From an uncultured Chloroflexota bacterium (lineage in GTDB: Bacteria > Chloroflexota > Limnocylindria > Limnocylindrales > Limnocylindraceae), in contig CAIZYO010000205.1 in assembly GCA_903937225.1 (NCBI GenBank), positions 1-6,230 of the forward strand: DNA of 6,230 nucleotides, given 5' to 3'. Positions 1-5,709 of the stretch are shown one piece after another. The notes under the pieces are model-generated. The model did not search any database. It was not told the origin of the DNA and worked only from the letters and a program-made list of their open reading frames with translations. Position 1 is the first letter of the stretch. Every line of letters begins with the position of its first letter. Made by a program: the position numbers and the translations under genes.

Positions 1-348
1 GGGGTGATCGTTGCGCTGATTGCGGTGCCGGGAAGTGCACTCTGGTCAGCACGTGCCGACGTGATCGGCGCGAGTGGGAGTGTGATCACCATTGTCGTTG
101 CGCTTGCCGGCGCTGTCGCACTGGTCGCAGCAGTGCTACGAGTCCTGCTTGTTGGCCTCTCACAGAAGAGTCGTGATGTTGAGCGGACAGAGGTCCGTAG
201 GGTCACACACCCAATCACGATCGCAATGATTACTGGAACGATTTTGATTGCGGGTGCCGCCGCAGGCGTCATTGATGTTGAATCTGCCGCCTCTGAGTTG
301 CTGCGACCGGCGCCTGATGCAACGGTGGTGCCAGGAGATCTCCCCTAG
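1..348 (+). CDS. C-terminal part of an integral membrane protein (5'-partial)
   Basis: The reading frame is open from base 1. A GTG at 4 could be a start, but the frame probably continues from outside the window, so I treat it as partial. About 115 residues are visible, ending in TAG. There are two clear hydrophobic segments, at about residues 25-52 (Ile/Val/Ala/Leu-rich) and 70-92, separated by a charged Lys/Arg/Glu loop (about 53-68); residues 1-12 are also hydrophobic. The tail is a short Pro/Ala-rich polar stretch. The pattern of two late helices joined by a basic loop, with a Pro-Gly-Ser-Ala-Leu-Trp stretch before them, vaguely recalls the C-terminus of proton-pumping antiporter-like subunits such as NuoN or NuoM. 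I see no diagnostic motif, so this is only a suggestion. It converges on ndk with a 3-nt gap. Confidence 0.6.
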   Translation, partial: GVIVALIAVPGSALWSARADVIGASGSVITIVVALAGAVALVAAVLRVLLVGLSQKSRDVERTEVRRVTHPITIAMITGTILIAGAAAGVIDVESAASELLRPAPDATVVPGDLP

Positions 349-351
349 CAA

Positions 352-816
352 CTACTCCTCGTCGGAGAGCACCCAGTCGTCAACGCCACGTGTGTATTCC
401 ACAAGTTCACCCGGCGTGAACCAGAGGGCGATCTCTGCCGCTGCAGTCTCCGGTGCATCGGATGCGTGAATCAAGTTCTTCGCCGTCTCAAGGCCAAAGT
501 CGCCGCGGATCGTCCCCGGTGCCGCTTCATGCGGCTTCGTCGCACCAACCATTGAGCGCACAACGGTGATGGCGTTCGGCCCCTCAAGGACGAGGGCAAC
601 GACTGGCCCCGATGTGATGAAGTCAACAAGCCCGGCGAAGAATGGTCGGGCCGCGTGCACCGCATAGTGCGTCTCGGCGAGCTTCCTGCTCACAGGCATC
701 AACTTCATCGCAACGATCTTCAGACCGCGATCCTCAAAGCGCGAGATGACGCGACCAGCAAGGAGTCGCTGGACGCCATCTGGCTTGACGAGGACAAGGG
801 TGCGCTCTGACTTCAT
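352..816 (-). CDS. ndk: Nucleoside diphosphate kinase
   Basis: Transfers the gamma-phosphate from ATP to NDPs through a phosphohistidine intermediate, balancing cytosolic NTP and dNTP pools. The 154-residue protein is full length for the family (usually 135-155). Visible family motifs are the N-terminal LVKPDGVQR with nucleotide-phosphate Lys11; Tyr51 and Phe59 near the base-binding pocket; Arg87 and Thr93; the GTIRGDF stretch with Arg104; and the active-site NLIHASD with Asn114 and catalytic His117. No key residue is missing. The ATG at 816 gives the expected N-terminus. There is no Shine-Dalgarno sequence, but a TAGGCT hexamer ends 6 nt before the ATG, suggesting leaderless expression. It lies 17 nt after the peptidase stop in the same direction, so read-through from that block is also likely. 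The gene contains the convergent 3' junction with the membrane-protein gene. Confidence 0.97.
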   Translation of the reverse strand: MKSERTLVLVKPDGVQRLLAGRVISRFEDRGLKIVAMKLMPVSRKLAETHYAVHAARPFFAGLVDFITSGPVVALVLEGPNAITVVRSMVGATKPHEAAPGTIRGDFGLETAKNLIHASDAPETAAAEIALWFTPGELVEYTRGVDDWVLSDEE

Positions 817-819
817 GGT

Positions 820-830
820 GAGAGCCTAGC
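820..830 (-). repeat. 11-nt element GCTAGGCTCTC, copy 1 (before ndk)
   Basis: The minus-strand 11-mer GCTAGGCTCTC lies directly before the ndk ATG and recurs exactly at 2657-2667 before the 159-aa gene. Both copies contain the TAGGCT hexamer in the same orientation at a short distance from an ATG. It may be an extended promoter or a shared regulatory site. Confidence 0.4.
823..828 (-). promoter_or_regulatory. Putative -10 element for leaderless ndk transcript
   Basis: Read on the minus strand, TAGGCT matches the TANNNT pattern of a -10 box. Exactly 6 nt separate it from the ndk ATG, so transcription would begin at or next to the start codon. No Shine-Dalgarno sequence or convincing -35 is visible. 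This is inference from spacing only. Confidence 0.4.
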
Positions 831-833
831 CGA

Positions 834-2174
834 TCACCGCGTTCGGGGCTGAAGTAGCGATGGGTCAAGGTCGCCTCGCGCCGCCGCGCGTCGGAGTGCC
901 GCGACCGTCGTTCGAGGCGCGGAGAGGCCAACCCGGAAGCCGCCAACCTTGACGAGGCGGCGTGCGACACGGAGAAGATCGGCCGGGCGCACGCGCATGA
1001 TCTCGGCGAGGAGATCTGGGAGCTCTTGTGGTGATCGACGGAGGAGACGCTGGCTCGCATGCCACTCCGCGAGCCCTCGCGGATCATCCGCTGCACGCTC
1101 AAGTCGCCCAGCAAGATAGGCACGTGCGCGCTCAATCTCGCCCTCGCTCGGAACTTCGCGCGCGAGGCGACGAAGTGCCGCCGTCACCAACTGCAGCGCG
1201 GGGATCACCTTTGAGGGGTCGGCGCCGCCGGAAACGATGAAGGCACCCGCATCTGCGTACTCAACGCTGCTCGCACTGATGTCGTAGACCAAGCCACGCT
1301 CTTCGCGAAGCTCAAGGAAGAGTCGGCTCGCAGAACCGTCGCCAAGGATCGTTGAGAGGAGCTCAAGAGCTGGTGCATCCGGATCCTCTCGCCGCAACGC
1401 GGGGAGGCCAATGGCGAACTGTGCCTGCTCACCATCTCGGATCTTCGCAACAAACCCTTCGCCACGCGCAGAGACGCGCGTCAACGCGGTGCGACCGCCG
1501 ACAGTACGCGGCGGGGTGGCCTGCTCTCCGAGTGATGCGCGCACTGCCCGAGCGACCCCCTGTGCGTCAGCGAGGGTGAGGTCACCTGCGATCGCGAGGG
1601 TGGTTGCCGCGGGCGTGTAGGTGCGCTCATGAAAGCGAGTGACCGCTTCATGCCGAAGTGCGCGGACCTCCGCAGGTCGTCCTGCGATCTCCCTTCCAAG
1701 TGCATGCACGCCAAAGAGGGCGCGATCCAACGCCGTCCCCGCCTGTTCACTCGGATCATCGTCGTACGAGCGGATCTCTTCAATCACGATCTGACGCTCA
1801 ATGCGCATGTGCTCTGGGTGCAGGAGTGGTGAAAGCGCCACCGCGCCGATCAGCCGTGCCGCCTCCACCGCAACGGCTTGAGGAACATGGATCCAGTAGA
1901 TCGTGCTCTCTCGATCAGTACCCGCATTTGACGTTGCGCCAAGCGACTCCATCGCGTGGGCGAGAGCGGCGGAGTTTTCTGCGCCGGGAATTCCACGAAA
2001 GCAGAGATGCTCAAGCAGGTGTGCCGCTCCGCGCTCCGACGGGCGCTCGTGCCGTGAGCCTGCACCGATCGCAATGGCAATCGCAACACTTCGTGCCGCT
2101 GGGGTGTGGATGAAGACCGACGATTTGAGGGAGCCCCTGCGAAGCGCGCGGGAGCGAATCGCGCCGTGTTTCAG
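834..2174 (-). CDS. M16-family zinc metallopeptidase (CTG start proposed)
   Basis: Inverzincin peptidase of the M16 (mitochondrial processing peptidase/YmxG-like) family, which cleaves peptides in a two-domain clamshell. With the proposed CTG start at 2174 it has 446 residues, close to the usual 410-450. The N-terminal domain carries HLLEH (His52, Glu55, His56) as inverted zinc motif and, 77 residues after His56, the third ligand Glu133 in an IVIEEIRSYDDDP block typical of M16B. The C-terminal domain has the LREERGLVYDI block with Arg290 and Tyr297, the usual substrate-contact pair. No signal peptide or membrane segment is visible, so it is probably cytoplasmic. The first in-frame ATG (1952) lies after the zinc motif and would remove it. 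No ATG, GTG or TTG exists between the in-frame stop at 2181-2183 and the motif. CTG overlaps the upstream stop as CTGA, implying coupling; ATT at 2159 is the less likely alternative. The physiological substrate is unknown. Confidence 0.9.
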   Translation of the reverse strand: MKHGAIRSRALRRGSLKSSVFIHTPAARSVAIAIAIGAGSRHERPSERGAAHLLEHLCFRGIPGAENSAALAHAMESLGATSNAGTDRESTIYWIHVPQAVAVEAARLIGAVALSPLLHPEHMRIERQIVIEEIRSYDDDPSEQAGTALDRALFGVHALGREIAGRPAEVRALRHEAVTRFHERTYTPAATTLAIAGDLTLADAQGVARAVRASLGEQATPPRTVGGRTALTRVSARGEGFVAKIRDGEQAQFAIGLPALRREDPDAPALELLSTILGDGSASRLFLELREERGLVYDISASSVEYADAGAFIVSGGADPSKVIPALQLVTAALRRLAREVPSEGEIERARAYLAGRLERAADDPRGLAEWHASQRLLRRSPQELPDLLAEIMRVRPADLLRVARRLVKVGGFRVGLSAPRTTVAALRRAAARGDLDPSLLQPRTR

Positions 2175-2650
2175 GAGTCGCTACGCCCAGGCTCCGAAGC
2201 GTCGGAGGCGGCGTCAGCACTCGGCCACGCCTGCGTTGGACGTTCTATCTGCACATACTCTTCGCCCCGGTACTCAAGCCAGGTTCGCACCGGCTCACTT
2301 CGCGGGATGGTCGCGCCGGCGCGATACTCAATCTCTACAACGGCGTCGTTACTACGCAACGTGTACCGAAGGTGGCCAGGCTCAGAGAGGTCAAACTCGA
2401 CGCTCTGAAATGCGTCCACATTGATCGTGATGGTGAGTGGCGTGAAGATGGAGGAGATCTCTGGGTCGTCGCCAAGGACCTCCTCAACCCAGCCCATCCC
2501 TCGGGCGATGAGCTCCCCACCCACGTGGTGCTCATAGGCAACGGTCTGCCGAAGCAGCGGACGGAGGACGTTCGCCTTATCCGCGCGCAGGATCGCAAGT
2601 CCTCGATTCACAAAGAGGCCTGGTGCCTGCTCGTCGTGGTCATGATCCAT
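2171..2650 (-). CDS. Hypothetical protein, 159 aa, upstream partner of the M16 peptidase
   Basis: I do not recognise this family. The protein is soluble-looking, with no signal peptide or membrane helix. It begins with an Asp/His-alternating segment (MDHDHDEQ) that could loosely bind metal. A helical stretch (about residues 15-60) follows, then alternating hydrophobic/polar segments typical of beta-strands (about 66-135), and a disordered Ser/Ala/Asp-rich tail (about 138-159). The ATG at 2650 is chosen because a TAGGCT hexamer lies 9 nt upstream and no Shine-Dalgarno sequence is present. Its TGA stop overlaps the proposed CTG start of the peptidase, so the two are probably co-translated and may be functionally linked. 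Base composition resembles the neighbours, giving no sign of recent transfer. I consider the gene real because it fills the space between two certain genes, but its function is open. Confidence 0.72.
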   Translation of the reverse strand: MDHDHDEQAPGLFVNRGLAILRADKANVLRPLLRQTVAYEHHVGGELIARGMGWVEEVLGDDPEISSIFTPLTITINVDAFQSVEFDLSEPGHLRYTLRSNDAVVEIEYRAGATIPRSEPVRTWLEYRGEEYVQIERPTQAWPSADAASDASEPGRSDS

Positions 2651-2656
2651 GAGAGG

Positions 2657-2667
2657 GAGAGCCTAGC
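2657..2667 (-). repeat. 11-nt element GCTAGGCTCTC, copy 2 (before 159-aa gene)
   Basis: Exact copy of the 11-mer found before ndk, in the same orientation relative to its downstream gene and 6 nt from the ATG at 2650. It sits inside the divergent spacer shared with coaX. Confidence 0.4.
2660..2665 (-). promoter_or_regulatory. Putative -10 element for the 159-aa protein/peptidase transcript
   Basis: TAGGCT on the minus strand, with 9 nt to the ATG at 2650, would give a leaderless or nearly leaderless mRNA. The leader region is pyrimidine-rich (CTCCCTCTC) and has no ribosome binding site. The same hexamer, within a longer shared 11-mer, precedes ndk. No clear -35 is seen. Confidence 0.35.
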
Positions 2668-2717
2668 GCAGCCGCCTTCGTGCCGCGAGCACGCGCCCGC
2701 CGATCCCCCGCCCCGCC

Positions 2718-2723
2718 TATCAT
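2718..2723 (+). promoter_or_regulatory. Putative -10 element (TATCAT) for the coaX operon
   Basis: TATCAT is a good TANNNT/-10 match in otherwise GC-rich DNA and ends exactly 6 nt before the coaX GTG. That places the likely transcription start on the start codon, giving a leaderless operon mRNA. No Shine-Dalgarno sequence precedes the GTG, and the expected -35 region is GC-rich without a consensus match. It lies in the 79-bp divergent spacer (2651-2729), facing the leftward promoter. Confidence 0.5.
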
Positions 2724-2729
2724 CGGCTC

Positions 2730-3533
2730 GTGCGCTACGCCATTGATCTAGGGAACAGCGCCGCGAAGGTCGGCTGCCTCCGCGAAGGCGCCCTCGTCTC
2801 GCTGCGCGTCGCCGCCCCTGCGAACCCCCGTGATGCTGGAGCCTGGCGCGCCGTCGCTGAGGCGCTCCTCGACCTCGCTGCGAGCGAAGGGGGTCCTGCC
2901 ACCGAACTCGTCGTTGGGAGCGTCGTCCCCGACGGTACCGCGGCGCTCCGCGACGTTGCCGCGGCGCGAACGATCGCAATTGACGTGCTTCGAAGTGGGG
3001 ATCTCCCACTCGTCTCCCGCCTTGAGGAGCCTGAACGCATCGGCGTCGATCGCGCCCTCGCCGCCTGGTTCACGTATGCGCAACACGGTGTGCCGAATCA
3101 CCGCGGTGCGATTGCGGTGACGCTCGGTACGGCGCTCACACTAACGTGCGTCAGCCGCGCAGGTGAGCTTCTCGGTGGTGCAATCGCCGCATCACCACTT
3201 CTCGCCGCGCGTGCACTCGCGAGTGGAACCGCTGCGCTTCCCGAAGTCACCCTCTATGACGAGAGCCCAGAGATTCCAGGGCCGATCGGCGCGTCAACGG
3301 AGAGCGCACTCGCCGCTGGGATCTTGCGCAGCGCGCGTGGCGGTCTCACGGCACTGATTGAAGAGAGCGTCGCCGAAATGGAGCGACGCGACCCAGGGTC
3401 GCCAGCGCCGGCAATCAGCCTCACGGGTGGTGCGGCAACTGCGGGCTGGAGCGCAGGCATCCGCGCCGATCTCCGTGACCCGGATCTTGTGGTGCGCGCA
3501 CTCCTCGCCCTCCCGCGGAGCGTCCGCACATGA
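2730..3533 (+). CDS. coaX: Type III pantothenate kinase (divergent)
   Basis: Phosphorylates pantothenate to 4'-phosphopantothenate, the first step of CoA synthesis from the vitamin; a cytosolic ASKHA-fold enzyme, usually a dimer. At 267 residues it is near the family norm (about 255-260). Visible landmarks are the N-terminal AIDLGNS phosphate motif with Asp6; PERIGVDRALAAW with catalytic-type Asp107; VTLGTALT (130-137) as second phosphate motif; ELLGGAIAAS (146-155); TAALPEV; PIGASTESALAAG; and a C-terminal LTGGAA adenosine motif (231-236). Several usual residues differ: the Asp of DxGT is Thr131, the PG after GGAIA is Ala-Ser, and the Asn of the xNT motif is Ser189. The GTG start at 2730 puts Asp6 at its usual place. 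It overlaps coaBC by ATGA. The operon context strongly supports the role, but activity with these substitutions is unproven. Confidence 0.88.
   Translation: MRYAIDLGNSAAKVGCLREGALVSLRVAAPANPRDAGAWRAVAEALLDLAASEGGPATELVVGSVVPDGTAALRDVAAARTIAIDVLRSGDLPLVSRLEEPERIGVDRALAAWFTYAQHGVPNHRGAIAVTLGTALTLTCVSRAGELLGGAIAASPLLAARALASGTAALPEVTLYDESPEIPGPIGASTESALAAGILRSARGGLTALIEESVAEMERRDPGSPAPAISLTGGAATAGWSAGIRADLRDPDLVVRALLALPRSVRT
3517..3520 (+). promoter_or_regulatory. Ribosome binding site of coaBC
   Basis: GGAG inside the end of coaX, with a 9-nt spacer to the coaBC ATG at 3530. It is the clearest Shine-Dalgarno match at any start in the window. Together with the ATGA overlap it fixes the coaBC start. 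Confidence 0.5.
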
Positions 3534-4858
3534 GCGGCGGGCCAACTGGCGCCAACGGACCACTGACCGGGCGACTGATCGTGCTCGGCATCACTGGATC
3601 GATCGCCGCATTCAAGGCTCCGGAGATTGTTCGCGCACTGCGCGCTGCAGGCGCTGACGTACAGGCACTGCTCACGCCAGCCGCAACACGATTCGTCTCA
3701 CCGCTCACGCTACGCACGCTGACCGGACACGCCGTTGATGCCGATCTCCTTGACCTGCTCCCGGATGGTCGCATCGGTCACATCGTCGCCGCCGATAGCG
3801 CCGATGCAATCCTCGTCGCACCCGCAACGGCGCAGTGGCTCGGCGCCATGGCGGGCGGACTCGCTGGGGACGTGGTGACCGCCACCTGCCTCGCCACCAC
3901 CGCACCAGTTGTTGTTGCCCCCGCAATGGATGGTGAGATGTGGGCGCATCCGGCAACCGCCACGAACGTCGCGCGACTCACCAACGACTTCGGCTACACG
4001 GTCGTGACACCAGAGAGCGGCGCGCTTGCATCCGGGAGTAGCGGCGTCGGTCGACTCCCTGAACCTGCCACGCTCGTTGAGGCGCTCGTGGCGTCAATTG
4101 GGAGCACGCCGATCCGCGAGCCGAACGAGGCGCGGCGGCCACCACTCGTCCCTTCAGGCGATCTCTCTGGCCGACGAGTCGTTATCACCGCGGGTGGCAC
4201 AGAGGAGCCGATCGATGCGGTGCGCATCCTGGCGAATCGCTCGTCAGGGCGGCAGGGGGTCGCCCTCGCCGAAGCGGCACGCGATCGCGGCGCTGATGTG
4301 GTGCTGATCGCTGCGCGCGTTGCCATCCCGCTCCCTGAAGGGGTGGAGATCGTCCGCGTCGCCACCGTTGCCGACCTTGACGCAGCACTCCGCATCGCCC
4401 TCCTGCCGCCGCCTGCCGGCGCAGCGGCGACCCCTGCGGATCTCTTCATTGCCGCCGCAGCCGTCTCTGACTTCCGAATGGCTGGTGGGCCGAGCAAGGA
4501 GAAGCTGCGTCGTGATGGTGCGCTCACCCTCCACCTTGAGCCGACCCCTGACCTCCTTGCTGCGATCGCCGCCGCGCTCGGGCCACGTGCGAATCGAGCA
4601 ACCAAACTGATCGGCTTCTCCGCTGAGAGCGGTGCAACGAAGCGCGCGGCAGAGAAGCTCACCGCGAAGGACCTTGATTGCATCGTTGCGAATGATGTGA
4701 GTGCGCCAGGGATCGGTTTTGAGAGTGCGGAGAACGCGGTCGAGATCCTGCACGTTGACGGGAGCACGCAGCGAATTGGCCCAGCACCGAAGCGTGTGGT
4801 TGCCGACGGAATCCTTGATCAGGCGGTGCGACTCCTGAGTGAGACGACGCGCGGATGA
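3530..4858 (+). CDS. coaBC: Bifunctional phosphopantothenoylcysteine decarboxylase / phosphopantothenate-cysteine ligase
   Basis: CoaB joins phosphopantothenate to cysteine using a nucleotide triphosphate; the FMN-dependent CoaC domain decarboxylates the product to 4'-phosphopantetheine. The 442-residue protein is slightly longer than usual (about 400) because of a roughly 14-residue Gly-rich N-terminus. CoaC spans about 15-190: GITGSIAAFKA (FMN binding), catalytic-type His84 in GRIGHI, LVAPATA, PAMDGEMW (131-138) and the flap GALASGSSGVGRLPEP. CoaB spans about 211-438: VVITAGGTEEPID, NRSSGRQG with Asn236, AAAVSDF with Asp314, the Lys323/Lys325 region, GFSAES and ANDV. Two CoaC positions differ from the E. 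coli pattern: Asp134 replaces the Asn of PxMNxxMW, and Ser168 replaces the flap Cys. I recall this paired variant from other phyla, so the domain is likely functional. The gene overlaps coaX and panB by 4 nt each. Confidence 0.96.
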   Translation: MSGGPTGANGPLTGRLIVLGITGSIAAFKAPEIVRALRAAGADVQALLTPAATRFVSPLTLRTLTGHAVDADLLDLLPDGRIGHIVAADSADAILVAPATAQWLGAMAGGLAGDVVTATCLATTAPVVVAPAMDGEMWAHPATATNVARLTNDFGYTVVTPESGALASGSSGVGRLPEPATLVEALVASIGSTPIREPNEARRPPLVPSGDLSGRRVVITAGGTEEPIDAVRILANRSSGRQGVALAEAARDRGADVVLIAARVAIPLPEGVEIVRVATVADLDAALRIALLPPPAGAAATPADLFIAAAAVSDFRMAGGPSKEKLRRDGALTLHLEPTPDLLAAIAAALGPRANRATKLIGFSAESGATKRAAEKLTAKDLDCIVANDVSAPGIGFESAENAVEILHVDGSTQRIGPAPKRVVADGILDQAVRLLSETTRG

Positions 4859-5709
4859 ACGCGCAGGGTGCGGTGCGACGTACCAGCGTCGCAACACTGC
4901 AAGGGTTCCGAGACGCGGGCCAGCGATTCGCGGTGCTGACCGCCTACGATCGGGCGACCGCTGAACTCGCTGAGGCGGCGGAGATCCCCGCAATCCTCGT
5001 GGGCGACTCACTCGCGCAGGTTGCACTCGGCCATGAGAGCACCGTGCGCGTTGGGATGAGCGAGATGCTCCACCACGTTGCGGCGGTCGTTCGTTCAAGT
5101 CGCACCGCGTTAGTGATTGCCGACATGCCCTTCCTCTCATACGTTGATGTCGCCACCGCAGCAACGAACGCGAGCGCCTTCCTGCGTGACGCGGGCGCGG
5201 GCGCCGTGAAGCTTGAGGGGGGTGCAGAGATGGCGCCGATCGTCCGAGCACTCGTGGAGAGCGGCGTCCCCGTCATTGGGCATATCGGTTTCACCCCGCA
5301 GTCGGCACTGCAGCTCGATCGCGCACGCGCCCAGGGGAAGGAGCCAGCAGCGGCGGCACAGCTCCTCGCCGATGCGCTCGCGCTGCAGGCGGCTGGCGCC
5401 GCCGCGATCGTCATTGAACTGGTACCCGCCGAACTCGCCGCGCTCATCACGCAGCGGCTCACCATTCCCACGATCGGTATCGGCGCTGGAGCGGGCTGCT
5501 CTGGCCAGGTGCAGGTCGTCCCCGATCTGCTCGGAATCCTTTCAGGCCCACCGCCACGCCACGCTGGCGAATACGCCACGCTGCGCGATCAGGCACTGGC
5601 TGGACTGACGAAGTGGCGTGCCGATGTTGCGACAGGGGCTTTTCCAACGAGCGCGCAGAGCATCCCCGCGAGTGATGAGCTTCGCGCCGCACTCGCGCTG
5701 ATGGAGTGA
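4855..5709 (+). CDS. panB: 3-methyl-2-oxobutanoate hydroxymethyltransferase (ketopantoate hydroxymethyltransferase)
   Basis: Transfers a hydroxymethyl group from 5,10-methylene-tetrahydrofolate to 2-oxoisovalerate to form ketopantoate, the first committed step of pantothenate synthesis. It is a cytosolic TIM-barrel enzyme, decameric in known members. The 284-residue protein is of normal length. Motifs in order: FAVLTAYD (25-32), ILVGDSLAQVALGHEST with metal ligand Asp51, VIADMPFLSY with metal ligand Asp90, VKLEGG with Lys119 and Glu121, GHIGFTPQS with His143, VIELVP with catalytic Glu188, and PTIGIGAG. All residues equivalent to E. coli Asp45, Asp84, Lys112, Glu114, His136 and Glu181 are kept. 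Two loops are unusual: LDRARAQGK where GGYKVQG is common, and CSGQVQVVPD where xDGQxLVxxD is common. The start overlaps the coaBC stop as ATGA, with no clear ribosome binding site, so it is probably translated by coupling. Confidence 0.97.
   Translation: MNAQGAVRRTSVATLQGFRDAGQRFAVLTAYDRATAELAEAAEIPAILVGDSLAQVALGHESTVRVGMSEMLHHVAAVVRSSRTALVIADMPFLSYVDVATAATNASAFLRDAGAGAVKLEGGAEMAPIVRALVESGVPVIGHIGFTPQSALQLDRARAQGKEPAAAAQLLADALALQAAGAAAIVIELVPAELAALITQRLTIPTIGIGAGAGCSGQVQVVPDLLGILSGPPPRHAGEYATLRDQALAGLTKWRADVATGAFPTSAQSIPASDELRAALALME

Noticed and set aside
834..1952. M16 peptidase starting at the first in-frame ATG (372 residues)
   Set aside because: This start removes the HxxEH zinc motif and the first beta-strands, which are encoded in frame just upstream; the longer form from 2174 matches the family length.
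2171..2180. Programmed -1 frameshift fusing the 159-aa protein to the peptidase
   Set aside because: The bases at the junction do not form a classic X XXY YYZ slippery heptamer, and a CTGA re-initiation explains the arrangement more simply.
1903..2424. Plus-strand open frame of 173 residues across the peptidase/hypothetical junction
   Set aside because: Arg-rich translation without motifs, opposite the zinc-motif coding region; no ribosome binding site.
3994..4767. Minus-strand open frame of 257 residues inside coaBC
   Set aside because: Ala/Ser/Arg-rich translation mirroring the coding strand's codon bias; no family features.
4244..5251. Long minus-strand open frame (335 residues) antisense to coaBC and panB
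   Set aside because: Arg/Pro/Ser-rich low-complexity translation with no motif, opposite two certain genes; a typical high-GC shadow frame.
4944..5579. Minus-strand open frame of 211 residues inside panB
   Set aside because: Antisense shadow of panB with an Ala/Ser-rich composition and no recognisable domain.
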